A DNA stretch of 64,000 nt, from NCBI RefSeq assembly GCF_000482385.1, contig NZ_AXVD01000002.1, positions 1 through 64,000 of the forward strand. Reading direction: 5' to 3'. This document shows, piece after piece, positions 1-9,156 of the stretch (position 1 is the first letter of the stretch; the number at the start of each line of letters is the position of its first letter). The notes under the pieces were generated by a model. The model was not told the origin of the DNA and did no database searches. It saw only the letters and a list, made by a program, of their open reading frames with translations. The translations under genes were made by a program, and so were the position numbers. This DNA comes from Nocardia sp. CNY236. Lineage in GTDB: Bacteria; Actinomycetota; Actinomycetes; Mycobacteriales; Mycobacteriaceae.

Positions 1-3000
1 AACGAACACCGCCAGCATCGAGGGCACGAAATGGGTGACTGTCACCGCTTCGGTTTCGATCACCCGCGCCAATGCTGCGGGATCACGATGGGCATCCGGA
101 TCGGCGAGGACCAGCCGGGCGCCGACCTGTAGCGGCCAGAAGAACTCCCACACCGATACATCGAACGTTGCTGGTGTCTTCTGCAACACCACATCCGCCC
201 CCGACAACCCATACACCGACTGCATCCACACCAAACGATTCACAATCGCTGCATGCGACACCGCCACACCCTTGGGTCGACCCGTCGACCCGGAGGTGAA
301 GATCACATACGCGGTATTCCCCCCACGCACCACCCCACCCCGATCGACATCGGTCACCGGCGCATCCGAATACCCCGACACATCCAAACGATCGACCTGC
401 AGCGCCGTCCATTGCCCCGCACTCCGATCGGGCAGAACGATTCCATCGGTGGACCGAGTCAGCACACAGACCGGACGGGCGGTATCCAGCACATCCGCGA
501 TCCGGTCGGCAGGGTGTTGCGGATCGAGCGGAACATACGCGCCTCCTGCCGCGAGCACCGCATACAAGGCAACCACCAGGTCGATCGACCGCGGGATACC
601 CACGGCCACCGGCTGGTCCGGCCGGACCCCGATCGACATCAGCAGCCGGGCCATCCGGTGCACCCGGCTCGCGAATTCGGCGTAGGTCAGCGACTGTCCC
701 TCGAAGGTCACCGCGACCGCTCGGGGCGTTCGCGCCGCCTGCGCTTCGAACATCGAGAGCAACGTCGCCGTGGGATCCACGGGGTAGGCGGTGGCATTCC
801 AGGTGTCGAGCACCGATGCGCGTTCCTCGGCGGTCAAGACGTCGATCGCGCCGACAGCAACTTGCGGATCGGCCACAACGGTGTCCAGGACGCACCGCAG
901 ACGCAGCACGAACGACACGATGGTTGCTGCGTCGAACAGGTCGGTCGCGTACTCGACAACTGCGCAGAGCCCGGCACCGTCCACAGCATCTGCCACGGAA
1001 AGGTGCAGGTCGAATTTGGCTGTGTGCGTGTCGATATCGAGCCACGAGGCGTCCAGCCCGGTCGAAGCCAATTCGACACGTGCGGTGTTCTGAAAGTCGA
1101 GCATCACCTGGAACAGCGGATGCCGTGCCGTCGACCGCGGTGGGTCGAGCACCTCGACCAGACGCTCGAAGGGCACCTCGGCATGGGCGAAGGCGGCGAG
1201 GTCGCGCTCACGCACCGCTGCGACCAGGTCGGTGAACGTCAGCTCCGGCCGGACGTCGGTACGCAACACCAGGGTGTTGACGAACATGCCGACCAGCTCG
1301 TCCACCTCGTGTTCACCGCGACCCGCCACCGGGGTGCCGATCGCGATGTCCTGCTGCCCCGACAGCGTGGCCAACGCCGTGGCGAACGCCGCGTGCATCA
1401 CCATGAACAGCGATGCGTTCGCGCCCTGTGCGATCATGCGCAACTGCCGCACCGTCGCGGGGTCGATGGCGAACTCGTAGCGCGCGCCCCGACCGGACGC
1501 TTGCATCGGGCGGGGCCGATCGGTCGGCAATCGCAGCAGGTCCGGCAGACCAGCCAACTCGTCGCGCCAATACCGAATCTGGCCCGACAACACCGATTCC
1601 GGATCGTCTTCCGACCCGAGGACCTCACGATGCCACAGTGCGTAATCGGCGTACTGCACGGCCAGCGGCCCCCAGTTCGGCGCAGCGCCGGCGCGCCGCG
1701 CCGCATATGCGCGTGTGAGATCTCGGGTCAGCGGCGCGAGCGACCAACCGTCGGCGCTGATGTGGTGCATCGCTACGACGAGCACATGCTGGTCGTCGTC
1801 GATGCGCAGCAGGGTGAACCGCACGGGTAGTTCGCGATCGACCAGAAAGGGCATCGCGACCAGTTCCCGAATTCGTTCGAGCACACGTTCGGCAACGATC
1901 TCTTCGGTGCTCATCGGGCTACCGACCTGGTCGAGCGCCAGCACCGATTGGCAGGGGACGCCGTCGGCGGCAGGATACGTGGTGCGCAACGATTCGTGCC
2001 GGGCCAGCAGGTCGGTGACCGCAGCGGCGAGGGCGGTGCGGTCCACCTCGCCGCGCAGTCGAATTGCTGCGACCAGGTTGTTGGCCACCGACATCGCGTC
2101 GAACTGATTGAGGAACCACATACGCTGCTGCGCGTAGGACAGCGGCACCACCGCGGGACGGGCGCCGGCGACCAACGGCGCCCGGTTACGGGTCCGGTCG
2201 GTGCTGGACAACCGCCCGGCGATCGCTGCGACGGTGGGGTATTCGAACACCGTACGCACCGGGACCTCCAACCCCAGCGCAGCAGCCAGGCGGCCGGTGA
2301 TCTGCGTGGCCACCAGTGAGTTGCCGCCCAAGGCGAAGAAGTCGTCGTCCAGGCCGACTCGATCGACGTGTAACACCTGCTCGAACACCGCGGCAACGGA
2401 CCGCTCGACGGCGGTACCGGGTGCGCGGAATGCCTTGGTGGTCGGCGCCGGGTCCGGCAGTGCCTTGCGATCCAGCTTGCCCGAAGGGGTCAGCGGCATC
2501 TCCGGTATCGATACGTACACCGACGGCACCATGTACGACGGCAGCACCAGCCGTAGCCGCTGTTCCACTTCCGTCGCGAGCAGATCGGACGGGATGTCGC
2601 CGACGATGTAGCCGGCCAATGCATAGCCGGTCGGCTGGTCGACGATCCGCACCGCGGCCGCACGCACGTCGTCCATAGCCAGCAGTGCGGCTTCGATCTC
2701 ACCCAGTTCGATCCGCTGACCGCGCAGCTTCACCTGGAAATCGGTGCGCCCCAGATATTCCAGAGCTCCGCCGCGGCGGCGCACCAGATCCCCGGTGCGA
2801 TACATCCGGCTGCCGGCCGGTCCGAACGGGTCTGCGACGAAGCGGTCGGCTGTCAGATCGGCGCGGCCATGATAGCCCCGGGCCACTTGGACTCCCGACA
2901 GATACAGCTCGCCGGCCACGGAGTCGGGTACCGGGCGTAGTCGCGCGTCGAGCACCAGGGTTCGGCTGCCTCGCACCGGGAGTCCGATCGGCGCCGGGCC

Positions 3001-6000
3001 GCGGTGGGTCGCATCCACCGGGGCATGGGTCGCATGCACGGTGAATTCGGTCGGGCCGTAGAGATTGTGCAGCGCCGCGGAGCTCACCGCGGCGAATGCA
3101 GCGGCCGCCTCGCCCGTCATCGCTTCGCCCGCGACGAACACCGTACGCAGCGAAGCGAGTTCATTCGGCGCGGCGGCCTCGGCGAACACGGTGAGCATGG
3201 AGGGCACGAAGGAGGTCATGGTGACCTGGTACGCGGCTATGGTCTCCGCGAGATACCGTGGGTCGCGATGCCCATCGTGCTCGGCGACGACGATTCGCGC
3301 ACCGCGAGCCAGTGGCGCGAACAACTCCCAGACCGAGACGTCGAACGCCGCCGGGGTCTTGAACAGCACCACATCCTGTGCGTCGATCCGATATTCGCTC
3401 GCGATCCAGCTGATTTGATTCACCACGGCGTCGTGTTGCACCGCGACGCCTTTCGGCTGGCCGGTGGAGCCGGAAGTGAATATCACATAAGCGGTGTCGG
3501 CCGCATGCAGCGCAGCGCGACGCTGTGCGTCGGTCACCGGCGCCGTCGAGTACCGCGCGGTGTCGAGACCGTCGACCTCGATACACGGCACCGGGTGCGC
3601 TGCGCTCGGGCGCCCCTCGTCGACCTCGAAGGCCGAACGGTCGCGAGCGCGAGTCAGCACACAAACCGCGCCGGCCGCAGCGATCACCTGGGCGAGCCGG
3701 GCTGCAGGCTGGTCCGGGTCCACCGGGGTGTACGCCCCGCCCGCGGTGAGCACCGCGTAGGCGGCGACGACGAAATCGACCGAACGTCGGATGCCGAGCA
3801 CAACCAACTGCTCCGGCCCGACCCCAACGGCGATCAGCCGGCGGGCCAAACGATTGACCGCCTCGGCGAACTCTGCGTAGGTCAACTCCCGTTCGCCATC
3901 GCCCACGGCCACCGCGTCCGGAGTGCGCCGCACCTGCGCTTCGTAGGCGGTGAGCATCGTGGCCGCCGAGTAGACCGAACCCTCGGCGGCGTGTCCCGCC
4001 GCGAGAACGCGCATCTGCTCGTCGGCGTCGAGCAAGGGAAGATCGATCACCGCGATATCGGGATCGGTCGCATACGCCTGCAGGAAGCCCACCAGCCGAC
4101 GCGCATAGCCGGCAATGGTGAGTTCATCGAAGAGGTCGGTGGCGTAGGTGAATTCCGCACGGATCCCCGCGGGCGCAGCGGCGGCTTGCCCGAGTCCGAA
4201 TCCAGTGGACTTCTCGGTGATCGTGAGCTGCAGGTCCAGTTTGGTCACTCCGGTGTCCACAGCAGTCGCGCCGACCGACAGTTCGGGCAGTTCGAAATCG
4301 ATGGCCTCGGCATTGTCGAAGGCCAGCAGCACCTGGAACAGCGGATGGCGCGCTTGCGAACGCGGCGGGTTGAGCACCTCGACCACTTGTTCGAAGGGCA
4401 ACTCGGCATGCTCGAACGCGGCGAGGTCGCGTTCGCGTACGTGTGCCAGCAGCGCAGTGAACGGTGCAGCAGCGTCGATCCGGGTGCGCAGTGCCAAGGT
4501 GTTGACGAACATGCCGACCAGATCGTCCAGCGCCCGGTCACCGCGTCCGGCCACGGGGGTGCCGATGACGATGTCGTCGCTGCCGGACATGCGCGAGAGC
4601 AGCGCAGCCAGTGCCGCATGCATCACCATGAAGGTCGAAACGCCCTGTCCACGAGCGATGTCGGCAATCCGGTCGATCAATTGCTCGGGTATTTCGAATG
4701 CGAAAACAGCTCCCCGACCGGACGCGACCACCGGACGCGGCCGATCTGCGGGCAGGTCCAACTGGTCGGGTGCACCCGCCAGCGCGTCGCTCCAGAACGA
4801 CAACTGGCCGGCCAGCGGCGACGCGGAATCGTCTGCAGCGCCCAACAACTCGTGCTGCCACACACTGTAGTCGGCGTACTGCACCGGAAGCGGGGACCAC
4901 TCGGGCGCGGCTGCCCGGTGGCGCGCCCCATAGGCGGTCATCACGTCGCGGGCGAGTACCCGCAGGGACAAACCATCGCCGGCGATGTGGTGCACGACGA
5001 CGATCAGTGCATAGCTGTCGTCGTCCACCACGAAGATTCGCGCCCGAATGGGGATTTCGCGCTCGAGGTCGAAACCGCGCACACCGAATGCGGCGAGCCG
5101 AGCATCGAGTTCGACCGCGCCGACCGGCTCCGGTACAGCTGCCAGGCCGTTCACCTCGGCCGCAGGCAACACCACCTGCTGCGCGGCGGGTCCGCCGGCA
5201 TCGCTCGACGCGACGGCAGGGAAAATCGTCCGCAGCACCTCGTGCCGAACGACCAGGTCATCGAGTGCCTGCCGCAGCGCGGAACTGTCCACCGCGCCAC
5301 GCAAGCGCACCACGAACGGCATGTTGTAGCTCGCGCTGGACCGCTCGAAACGGTTGAGGAACCAGATCCGCTGCTGCGCCGGCGACAGCGGAATCACCGA
5401 CGGCCGCTGCCGGACGCGCAGTTGTGCGACCATCGGCGCATCGTCGGATCCTCCGGCTCGCTCGATCAGTTCGGCCAACTCGACCACGGTGCTGGCGGCG
5501 AACACATCACGAACTCCCAGCGAGCACCGCAGGTCGGCGCCGAGCCGTGCGGCGACTTGGGTCGCCACCAGACTGTTGCCGCCGAGAGCGAAGAAGTCGT
5601 CGTTGCGCCCGATCCGCTCGACGCCGAGTACCTCGGCGAATACCCGCGCGACGGCCTGCTCGACGGCGGTGGCGGGGGTTGCGTAGTCGACCGACGTCCG
5701 CACCGGAGCGGGCAGCGCGCCACGATCCAGCTTTCCCGAAGCGTTCACCGGCAACGTGTCCAGCACCACGTACGCGGCCGGCACCATGTATCCGGGCAGC
5801 GCCCTGGCGGCCGCAGCCCGGAGCCGGTCGGTATCCACCGCGCCCGGCTGCGCCTCGATGACATACGCGACCAGTTGCTCCCCGACACCCACATCGTCGC
5901 GCACCACGACCACCGCGCGGACCACCGCATCCTCGGCGCCGAGTACCGCTTCGATCTCGCCGAGCTCGATGCGCAGGCCACGCACCTTCACCTGGAAATC

Positions 6001-8679
6001 GGTGCGGCCGAGATACTCCAGCTCACCGTGAGTCGTCCACCGCACCAGATCGCCGGTGCGATACATTCGACCCCCTGCGGGGGCGTGCGCGTCCGGACCA
6101 CCGAACGGGTCGGCCACGAATCGCACCCCGGTCAGCCCCGGCCGGTCGACATACCCCCGAGCGAGCTGTACCCCCGACAGATACAGCTCCCCCGGCGCTC
6201 CGACCGGTACCGGCCGCAGGCGCGTGTCGAGCACATAGAGCCGAGTGTTGAACACCGGCGCGCCGATCGGCACGGAGTCGGTGTCGGAATCGGTCACCTC
6301 GTGGAAGGTGACGTCGACGGCGGCCTCGGTCGGGCCGTAGAGATTGTGCAGTCGCGCCCCGGTCAGCACGCGTAATCGCTGGGCGAGCGCGGCGGGTAGC
6401 GCCTCACCGGAAGCGAACACCGAACGCAACGAGCCGTGCCGGGCAGTCTGCTGGCCCGCGAGGAACGCCTCCAGCATCGACGGCACGAAATGCACGGTCG
6501 TGATGGTGTATTCGTCGATCACGCGGCGCAGGTAGTCCGGATCCTGGTGCCCGTCCGGCCGAGCCAGTACCAGCGTCGCACCGATCTGCAACGGCCAGAA
6601 GAACTCCCACACGGAGACGTCGAACGTGGCCGGGGTCTTCTGCAGCACCACGTCGGTCGTGGACAGCTGGTAGGTGTGCTGCATCCACACCAGCCGGTTC
6701 ACGATCGCCCGGTGACCGACCGCGACTCCCTTGGGGACCCCGGTCGAGCCGGAGGTGAAGATGACATACGCCGGATGATCCGGTTGCAAGGGCGCGAGGC
6801 GTTCCCGGTCCCAGATCGGTCCGGCATTGCCGGTCCGATCGAGGGTATCCACCCGCAGCACCGGTACACCGGACACGTCGGGCGCGGGGTCGCTTCCAGC
6901 GCTCAACACGCAGGTCGGGTGGGCAGTAGCCAGGATATGGGCAATGCGCTCTGCCGGGTGGTCGGGATCCAGCGGCACATAGGCGCCGCCGGCCGCGAGC
7001 ACGGCGTAGATCGCGATCACCAGCTCTGGTGATCGCCGAATATGCACGGCCACCAGAGTTTCCGGTCCCACGCCATGGGCGATCAAACGCCGCGCGAGCT
7101 GGTTGCTGCGCGCAGCGAGCTCCTGGTATGTCAGGTCCGGCGCATCGGCGGCCCGCAGCGCCACCGCGCTCGGCGTGCGCGCCACCTGTGCCTGGAACAA
7201 CGAGACCAGAGTCGCCGTGGGAACCGAGCCGGCGGACGGAACCCGCAGCTCGGCTTCCACGTCGAATCCGGTCTCGTTCCAGATTCGGGTGCTGACCTCG
7301 AGTTCCAACTCGGTGGCGACATCGATCGCGACGAGCGAGGTATCCAGCTCGACGGCGACCAGGCGCTCGAGGTAGCGAACGAAGCGGGCATGATGCCGCG
7401 CAATGTCATCGCCGGTGTAGAGGTGCGGATTGGCCTCGAAGTCGACGTGCACGCGATCACGGTCGCCGTAGTAGACGTTGAGGCTGAGATCCTCGACCGG
7501 GCCGGTGGACAACACGTGATACCGGCCGGCGGTGGTCCCCAGGGTGAGATCGCTGCGGAACAGCATGATGTTGGCCAGCGGTCCGAACAACCCGCGCCGC
7601 GCGGGTCCGCCGGCTTGCTCGGCGTCGCGACGAATGTCCTCGTGCCGGTACCGCTGGTGACGCAGCGCGCCCGCCACCTCCACTCGAGTGATGCGTAACA
7701 GCTCACCCCAACTCGAGTCGATCGGCAGGCGAAGCGGCACGATGTTCGACAACATGCCGGCCGAACGACGCATCACTGCTGTGGTGCGTGCGGTCACGGG
7801 CAGGCTCAGCACGACCTCGTCTCGGCCGGTCAACTGCCCCAAGTACCCGGCGAAGGCGGCGAGCAACACCACCGCGGGGGTCGAATCCTGGCTCGCGGCC
7901 AGGGCGTTCATCCGCTCGACCAGCTGGGAATCCAACGCCTGCCCGGCGACCAGGTTCGTTGCGCCGCGCGGTGCGCTGCGGCTGTCGAGGCTGGTCGGAC
8001 TGTCCAGACCGGCCACCCGTTCGGCCCAATGCGCACGGTCGGTCAGATACCGAGTGGTGTCACGGTAGGCGTGTTCGCTGTCCGCCAGCGCAGCAAGCGT
8101 TCCCGGCCGTACGGTCTCGGGTTCGATGCCCAGCACGCGTGCGGTGTAGCGCTCGGCCACTCGCATGGTGTTGGTCAACGCGCCGTAGCCGTCGAGCACG
8201 ATGTGGTGGGCTCGCAGGTACCAGAAGTATCGACGCTCACCGACGCGCAACGCGGCGCCCGCGAACAACCGGTCGGTCAGCAGATCGACTGGTGCGCTCG
8301 CGTCGGCGCGCATCCATTCGTGCGCTGCCGCCACCGGGTCGGCGTGCTCACGCATGTCGACCAGAGGGATGTCGACCGAGAGGCTCGGATCGACGTACTG
8401 CCGCGGAACGCCACCGGATTCCCCGAGTCGTACCAGCACCGACTCGTATTCTCGGGCTGCCTCGACCGAGACCTGCTGCAGCAGGTCGATGTCCAGCTCG
8501 CCGTGCACGTCGACGTATTGCGCGACGTTGATCGGCACGTCGGGGTCGAGCAATTGTGCGTACCAAACGCCGAGCTGGGCGGGTGCGAGCGCGAAGGGTT
8601 CGGGTGCGAGGGTCGACGACTCCGGCTGCGCGGTTCGCTCCGGAAGCGTGCTGAACCCACCCAACTCGGTCTCGTGCAC
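1..8679 (-). CDS. Nonribosomal peptide synthetase, N-terminal 2893 residues (3' end outside window)
   Basis: This is the start of a modular NRPS that builds a peptide on carrier domains; the frame stays open to base 1. Order: C1 (HHIVLDG near residue 155), A1 (FDVSVWEFFWPL near 688), T1 (LGGNSL near 1035), C2 (HHIAGDG near 1232), A2 (FDVSVWELFAPL near 1780), T2 (LGGNSL near 2120), C3 (HHISADG near 2305) and A3, cut after about residue 2890. No epimerase, methyltransferase or thioesterase domain is seen. Aligned to GrsA, the ten specificity positions of A1 read DVWHFSLVDK, a classical serine code. A2 reads DVWSFALVHK, which I cannot assign. A3 begins DVWH. C1 resembles the first C domain of EntF/DhbF-type siderophore synthetases, so a protein receiving an aryl acid is possible (inference). 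The GTG start follows AGGAGG by 5 bases. Confidence 0.95.
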   Translation of the reverse strand, partial: MHETELGGFSTLPERTAQPESSTLAPEPFALAPAQLGVWYAQLLDPDVPINVAQYVDVHGELDIDLLQQVSVEAAREYESVLVRLGESGGVPRQYVDPSLSVDIPLVDMREHADPVAAAHEWMRADASAPVDLLTDRLFAGAALRVGERRYFWYLRAHHIVLDGYGALTNTMRVAERYTARVLGIEPETVRPGTLAALADSEHAYRDTTRYLTDRAHWAERVAGLDSPTSLDSRSAPRGATNLVAGQALDSQLVERMNALAASQDSTPAVVLLAAFAGYLGQLTGRDEVVLSLPVTARTTAVMRRSAGMLSNIVPLRLPIDSSWGELLRITRVEVAGALRHQRYRHEDIRRDAEQAGGPARRGLFGPLANIMLFRSDLTLGTTAGRYHVLSTGPVEDLSLNVYYGDRDRVHVDFEANPHLYTGDDIARHHARFVRYLERLVAVELDTSLVAIDVATELELEVSTRIWNETGFDVEAELRVPSAGSVPTATLVSLFQAQVARTPSAVALRAADAPDLTYQELAARSNQLARRLIAHGVGPETLVAVHIRRSPELVIAIYAVLAAGGAYVPLDPDHPAERIAHILATAHPTCVLSAGSDPAPDVSGVPVLRVDTLDRTGNAGPIWDRERLAPLQPDHPAYVIFTSGSTGVPKGVAVGHRAIVNRLVWMQHTYQLSTTDVVLQKTPATFDVSVWEFFWPLQIGATLVLARPDGHQDPDYLRRVIDEYTITTVHFVPSMLEAFLAGQQTARHGSLRSVFASGEALPAALAQRLRVLTGARLHNLYGPTEAAVDVTFHEVTDSDTDSVPIGAPVFNTRLYVLDTRLRPVPVGAPGELYLSGVQLARGYVDRPGLTGVRFVADPFGGPDAHAPAGGRMYRTGDLVRWTTHGELEYLGRTDFQVKVRGLRIELGEIEAVLGAEDAVVRAVVVVRDDVGVGEQLVAYVIEAQPGAVDTDRLRAAAARALPGYMVPAAYVVLDTLPVNASGKLDRGALPAPVRTSVDYATPATAVEQAVARVFAEVLGVERIGRNDDFFALGGNSLVATQVAARLGADLRCSLGVRDVFAASTVVELAELIERAGGSDDAPMVAQLRVRQRPSVIPLSPAQQRIWFLNRFERSSASYNMPFVVRLRGAVDSSALRQALDDLVVRHEVLRTIFPAVASSDAGGPAAQQVVLPAAEVNGLAAVPEPVGAVELDARLAAFGVRGFDLEREIPIRARIFVVDDDSYALIVVVHHIAGDGLSLRVLARDVMTAYGARHRAAAPEWSPLPVQYADYSVWQHELLGAADDSASPLAGQLSFWSDALAGAPDQLDLPADRPRPVVASGRGAVFAFEIPEQLIDRIADIARGQGVSTFMVMHAALAALLSRMSGSDDIVIGTPVAGRGDRALDDLVGMFVNTLALRTRIDAAAPFTALLAHVRERDLAAFEHAELPFEQVVEVLNPPRSQARHPLFQVLLAFDNAEAIDFELPELSVGATAVDTGVTKLDLQLTITEKSTGFGLGQAAAAPAGIRAEFTYATDLFDELTIAGYARRLVGFLQAYATDPDIAVIDLPLLDADEQMRVLAAGHAAEGSVYSAATMLTAYEAQVRRTPDAVAVGDGERELTYAEFAEAVNRLARRLIAVGVGPEQLVVLGIRRSVDFVVAAYAVLTAGGAYTPVDPDQPAARLAQVIAAAGAVCVLTRARDRSAFEVDEGRPSAAHPVPCIEVDGLDTARYSTAPVTDAQRRAALHAADTAYVIFTSGSTGQPKGVAVQHDAVVNQISWIASEYRIDAQDVVLFKTPAAFDVSVWELFAPLARGARIVVAEHDGHRDPRYLAETIAAYQVTMTSFVPSMLTVFAEAAAPNELASLRTVFVAGEAMTGEAAAAFAAVSSAALHNLYGPTEFTVHATHAPVDATHRGPAPIGLPVRGSRTLVLDARLRPVPDSVAGELYLSGVQVARGYHGRADLTADRFVADPFGPAGSRMYRTGDLVRRRGGALEYLGRTDFQVKLRGQRIELGEIEAALLAMDDVRAAAVRIVDQPTGYALAGYIVGDIPSDLLATEVEQRLRLVLPSYMVPSVYVSIPEMPLTPSGKLDRKALPDPAPTTKAFRAPGTAVERSVAAVFEQVLHVDRVGLDDDFFALGGNSLVATQITGRLAAALGLEVPVRTVFEYPTVAAIAGRLSSTDRTRNRAPLVAGARPAVVPLSYAQQRMWFLNQFDAMSVANNLVAAIRLRGEVDRTALAAAVTDLLARHESLRTTYPAADGVPCQSVLALDQVGSPMSTEEIVAERVLERIRELVAMPFLVDRELPVRFTLLRIDDDQHVLVVAMHHISADGWSLAPLTRDLTRAYAARRAGAAPNWGPLAVQYADYALWHREVLGSEDDPESVLSGQIRYWRDELAGLPDLLRLPTDRPRPMQASGRGARYEFAIDPATVRQLRMIAQGANASLFMVMHAAFATALATLSGQQDIAIGTPVAGRGEHEVDELVGMFVNTLVLRTDVRPELTFTDLVAAVRERDLAAFAHAEVPFERLVEVLDPPRSTARHPLFQVMLDFQNTARVELASTGLDASWLDIDTHTAKFDLHLSVADAVDGAGLCAVVEYATDLFDAATIVSFVLRLRCVLDTVVADPQVAVGAIDVLTAEERASVLDTWNATAYPVDPTATLLSMFEAQAARTPRAVAVTFEGQSLTYAEFASRVHRMARLLMSIGVRPDQPVAVGIPRSIDLVVALYAVLAAGGAYVPLDPQHPADRIADVLDTARPVCVLTRSTDGIVLPDRSAGQWTALQVDRLDVSGYSDAPVTDVDRGGVVRGGNTAYVIFTSGSTGRPKGVAVSHAAIVNRLVWMQSVYGLSGADVVLQKTPATFDVSVWEFFWPLQVGARLVLADPDAHRDPAALARVIETEAVTVTHFVPSMLAVFV

Positions 8680-8941
8680 CAGAGCCTCCTATTCGGCAAA
8701 ACAGCTGTTCGAACGTTTTCGGGCAGCACGAATTGGCCGCTGCACCCGATGCACAACCTGGGTGCATGGCATCCGCCACCATGTGCGTTTCAGCGAGAGG
8801 CGCGAGCGGTGACACCACGCTCGCGCGTATTCGACAGATTCGTGTGAAAGAGATCGGTGCCCATGAGGTCACCGCCGTGACGAACTCGATGCCCGTCGCC
8901 GGTCTCGGCTAGCGCTTGATCGTTCCTCCAACGTCATGGCT

Positions 8942-8997
8942 GTGATGTGAGCATCACGGCTATGTCAGTTACATCACACGGATGGATCCGTGTGATG
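8942..8997. promoter_or_regulatory. Inverted repeats between the NRPS and the GAF regulator (candidate operator)
   Basis: The 477-base interval 8680-9156 holds no convincing gene. Bases 8972-8983 and 8986-8997 form a perfect 12-bp inverted repeat around a 2-base centre. A second, smaller palindrome (GTGATG, 4 bases, CATCAC) lies at 8942-8957. The word TGTGATG or its complement recurs four times in 56 bases. The site is about 260 bases upstream of the NRPS start and downstream of the regulator gene, so it could be an operator for the NRPS promoter. A terminator is less likely because no T-run follows on the minus strand. No IdeR/DmdR-type iron box was seen. Confidence 0.45.
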
Positions 8998-9156
8998 CGA
9001 ACATTAGGCCCTTTGCAAATAAAACGGAACGAATTCCTCTAAAAAGTTCCGGGCGGACGTCCACGTCGGCTACTCGGCCGGAGAACCTGGACACCGCTAT
9101 GAGCGCGACCACATTCGTGCTGAACGTACGCGCTGAAGAGCTATTGGCTCAGCAGA

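Noticed and set aside
3004..6375. Very long plus-strand frame of about 1120 codons
   Set aside because: It lies wholly antisense to the NRPS and translates to Arg/His/Gly-rich sequence without any domain, as expected for the opposite strand of GC-rich coding DNA.
8680..9156. IdeR/DmdR iron box upstream of the NRPS
   Set aside because: I searched by eye for the TTAGGTTAGGCTAACC pattern and found no acceptable match, although the NRPS resembles siderophore enzymes.
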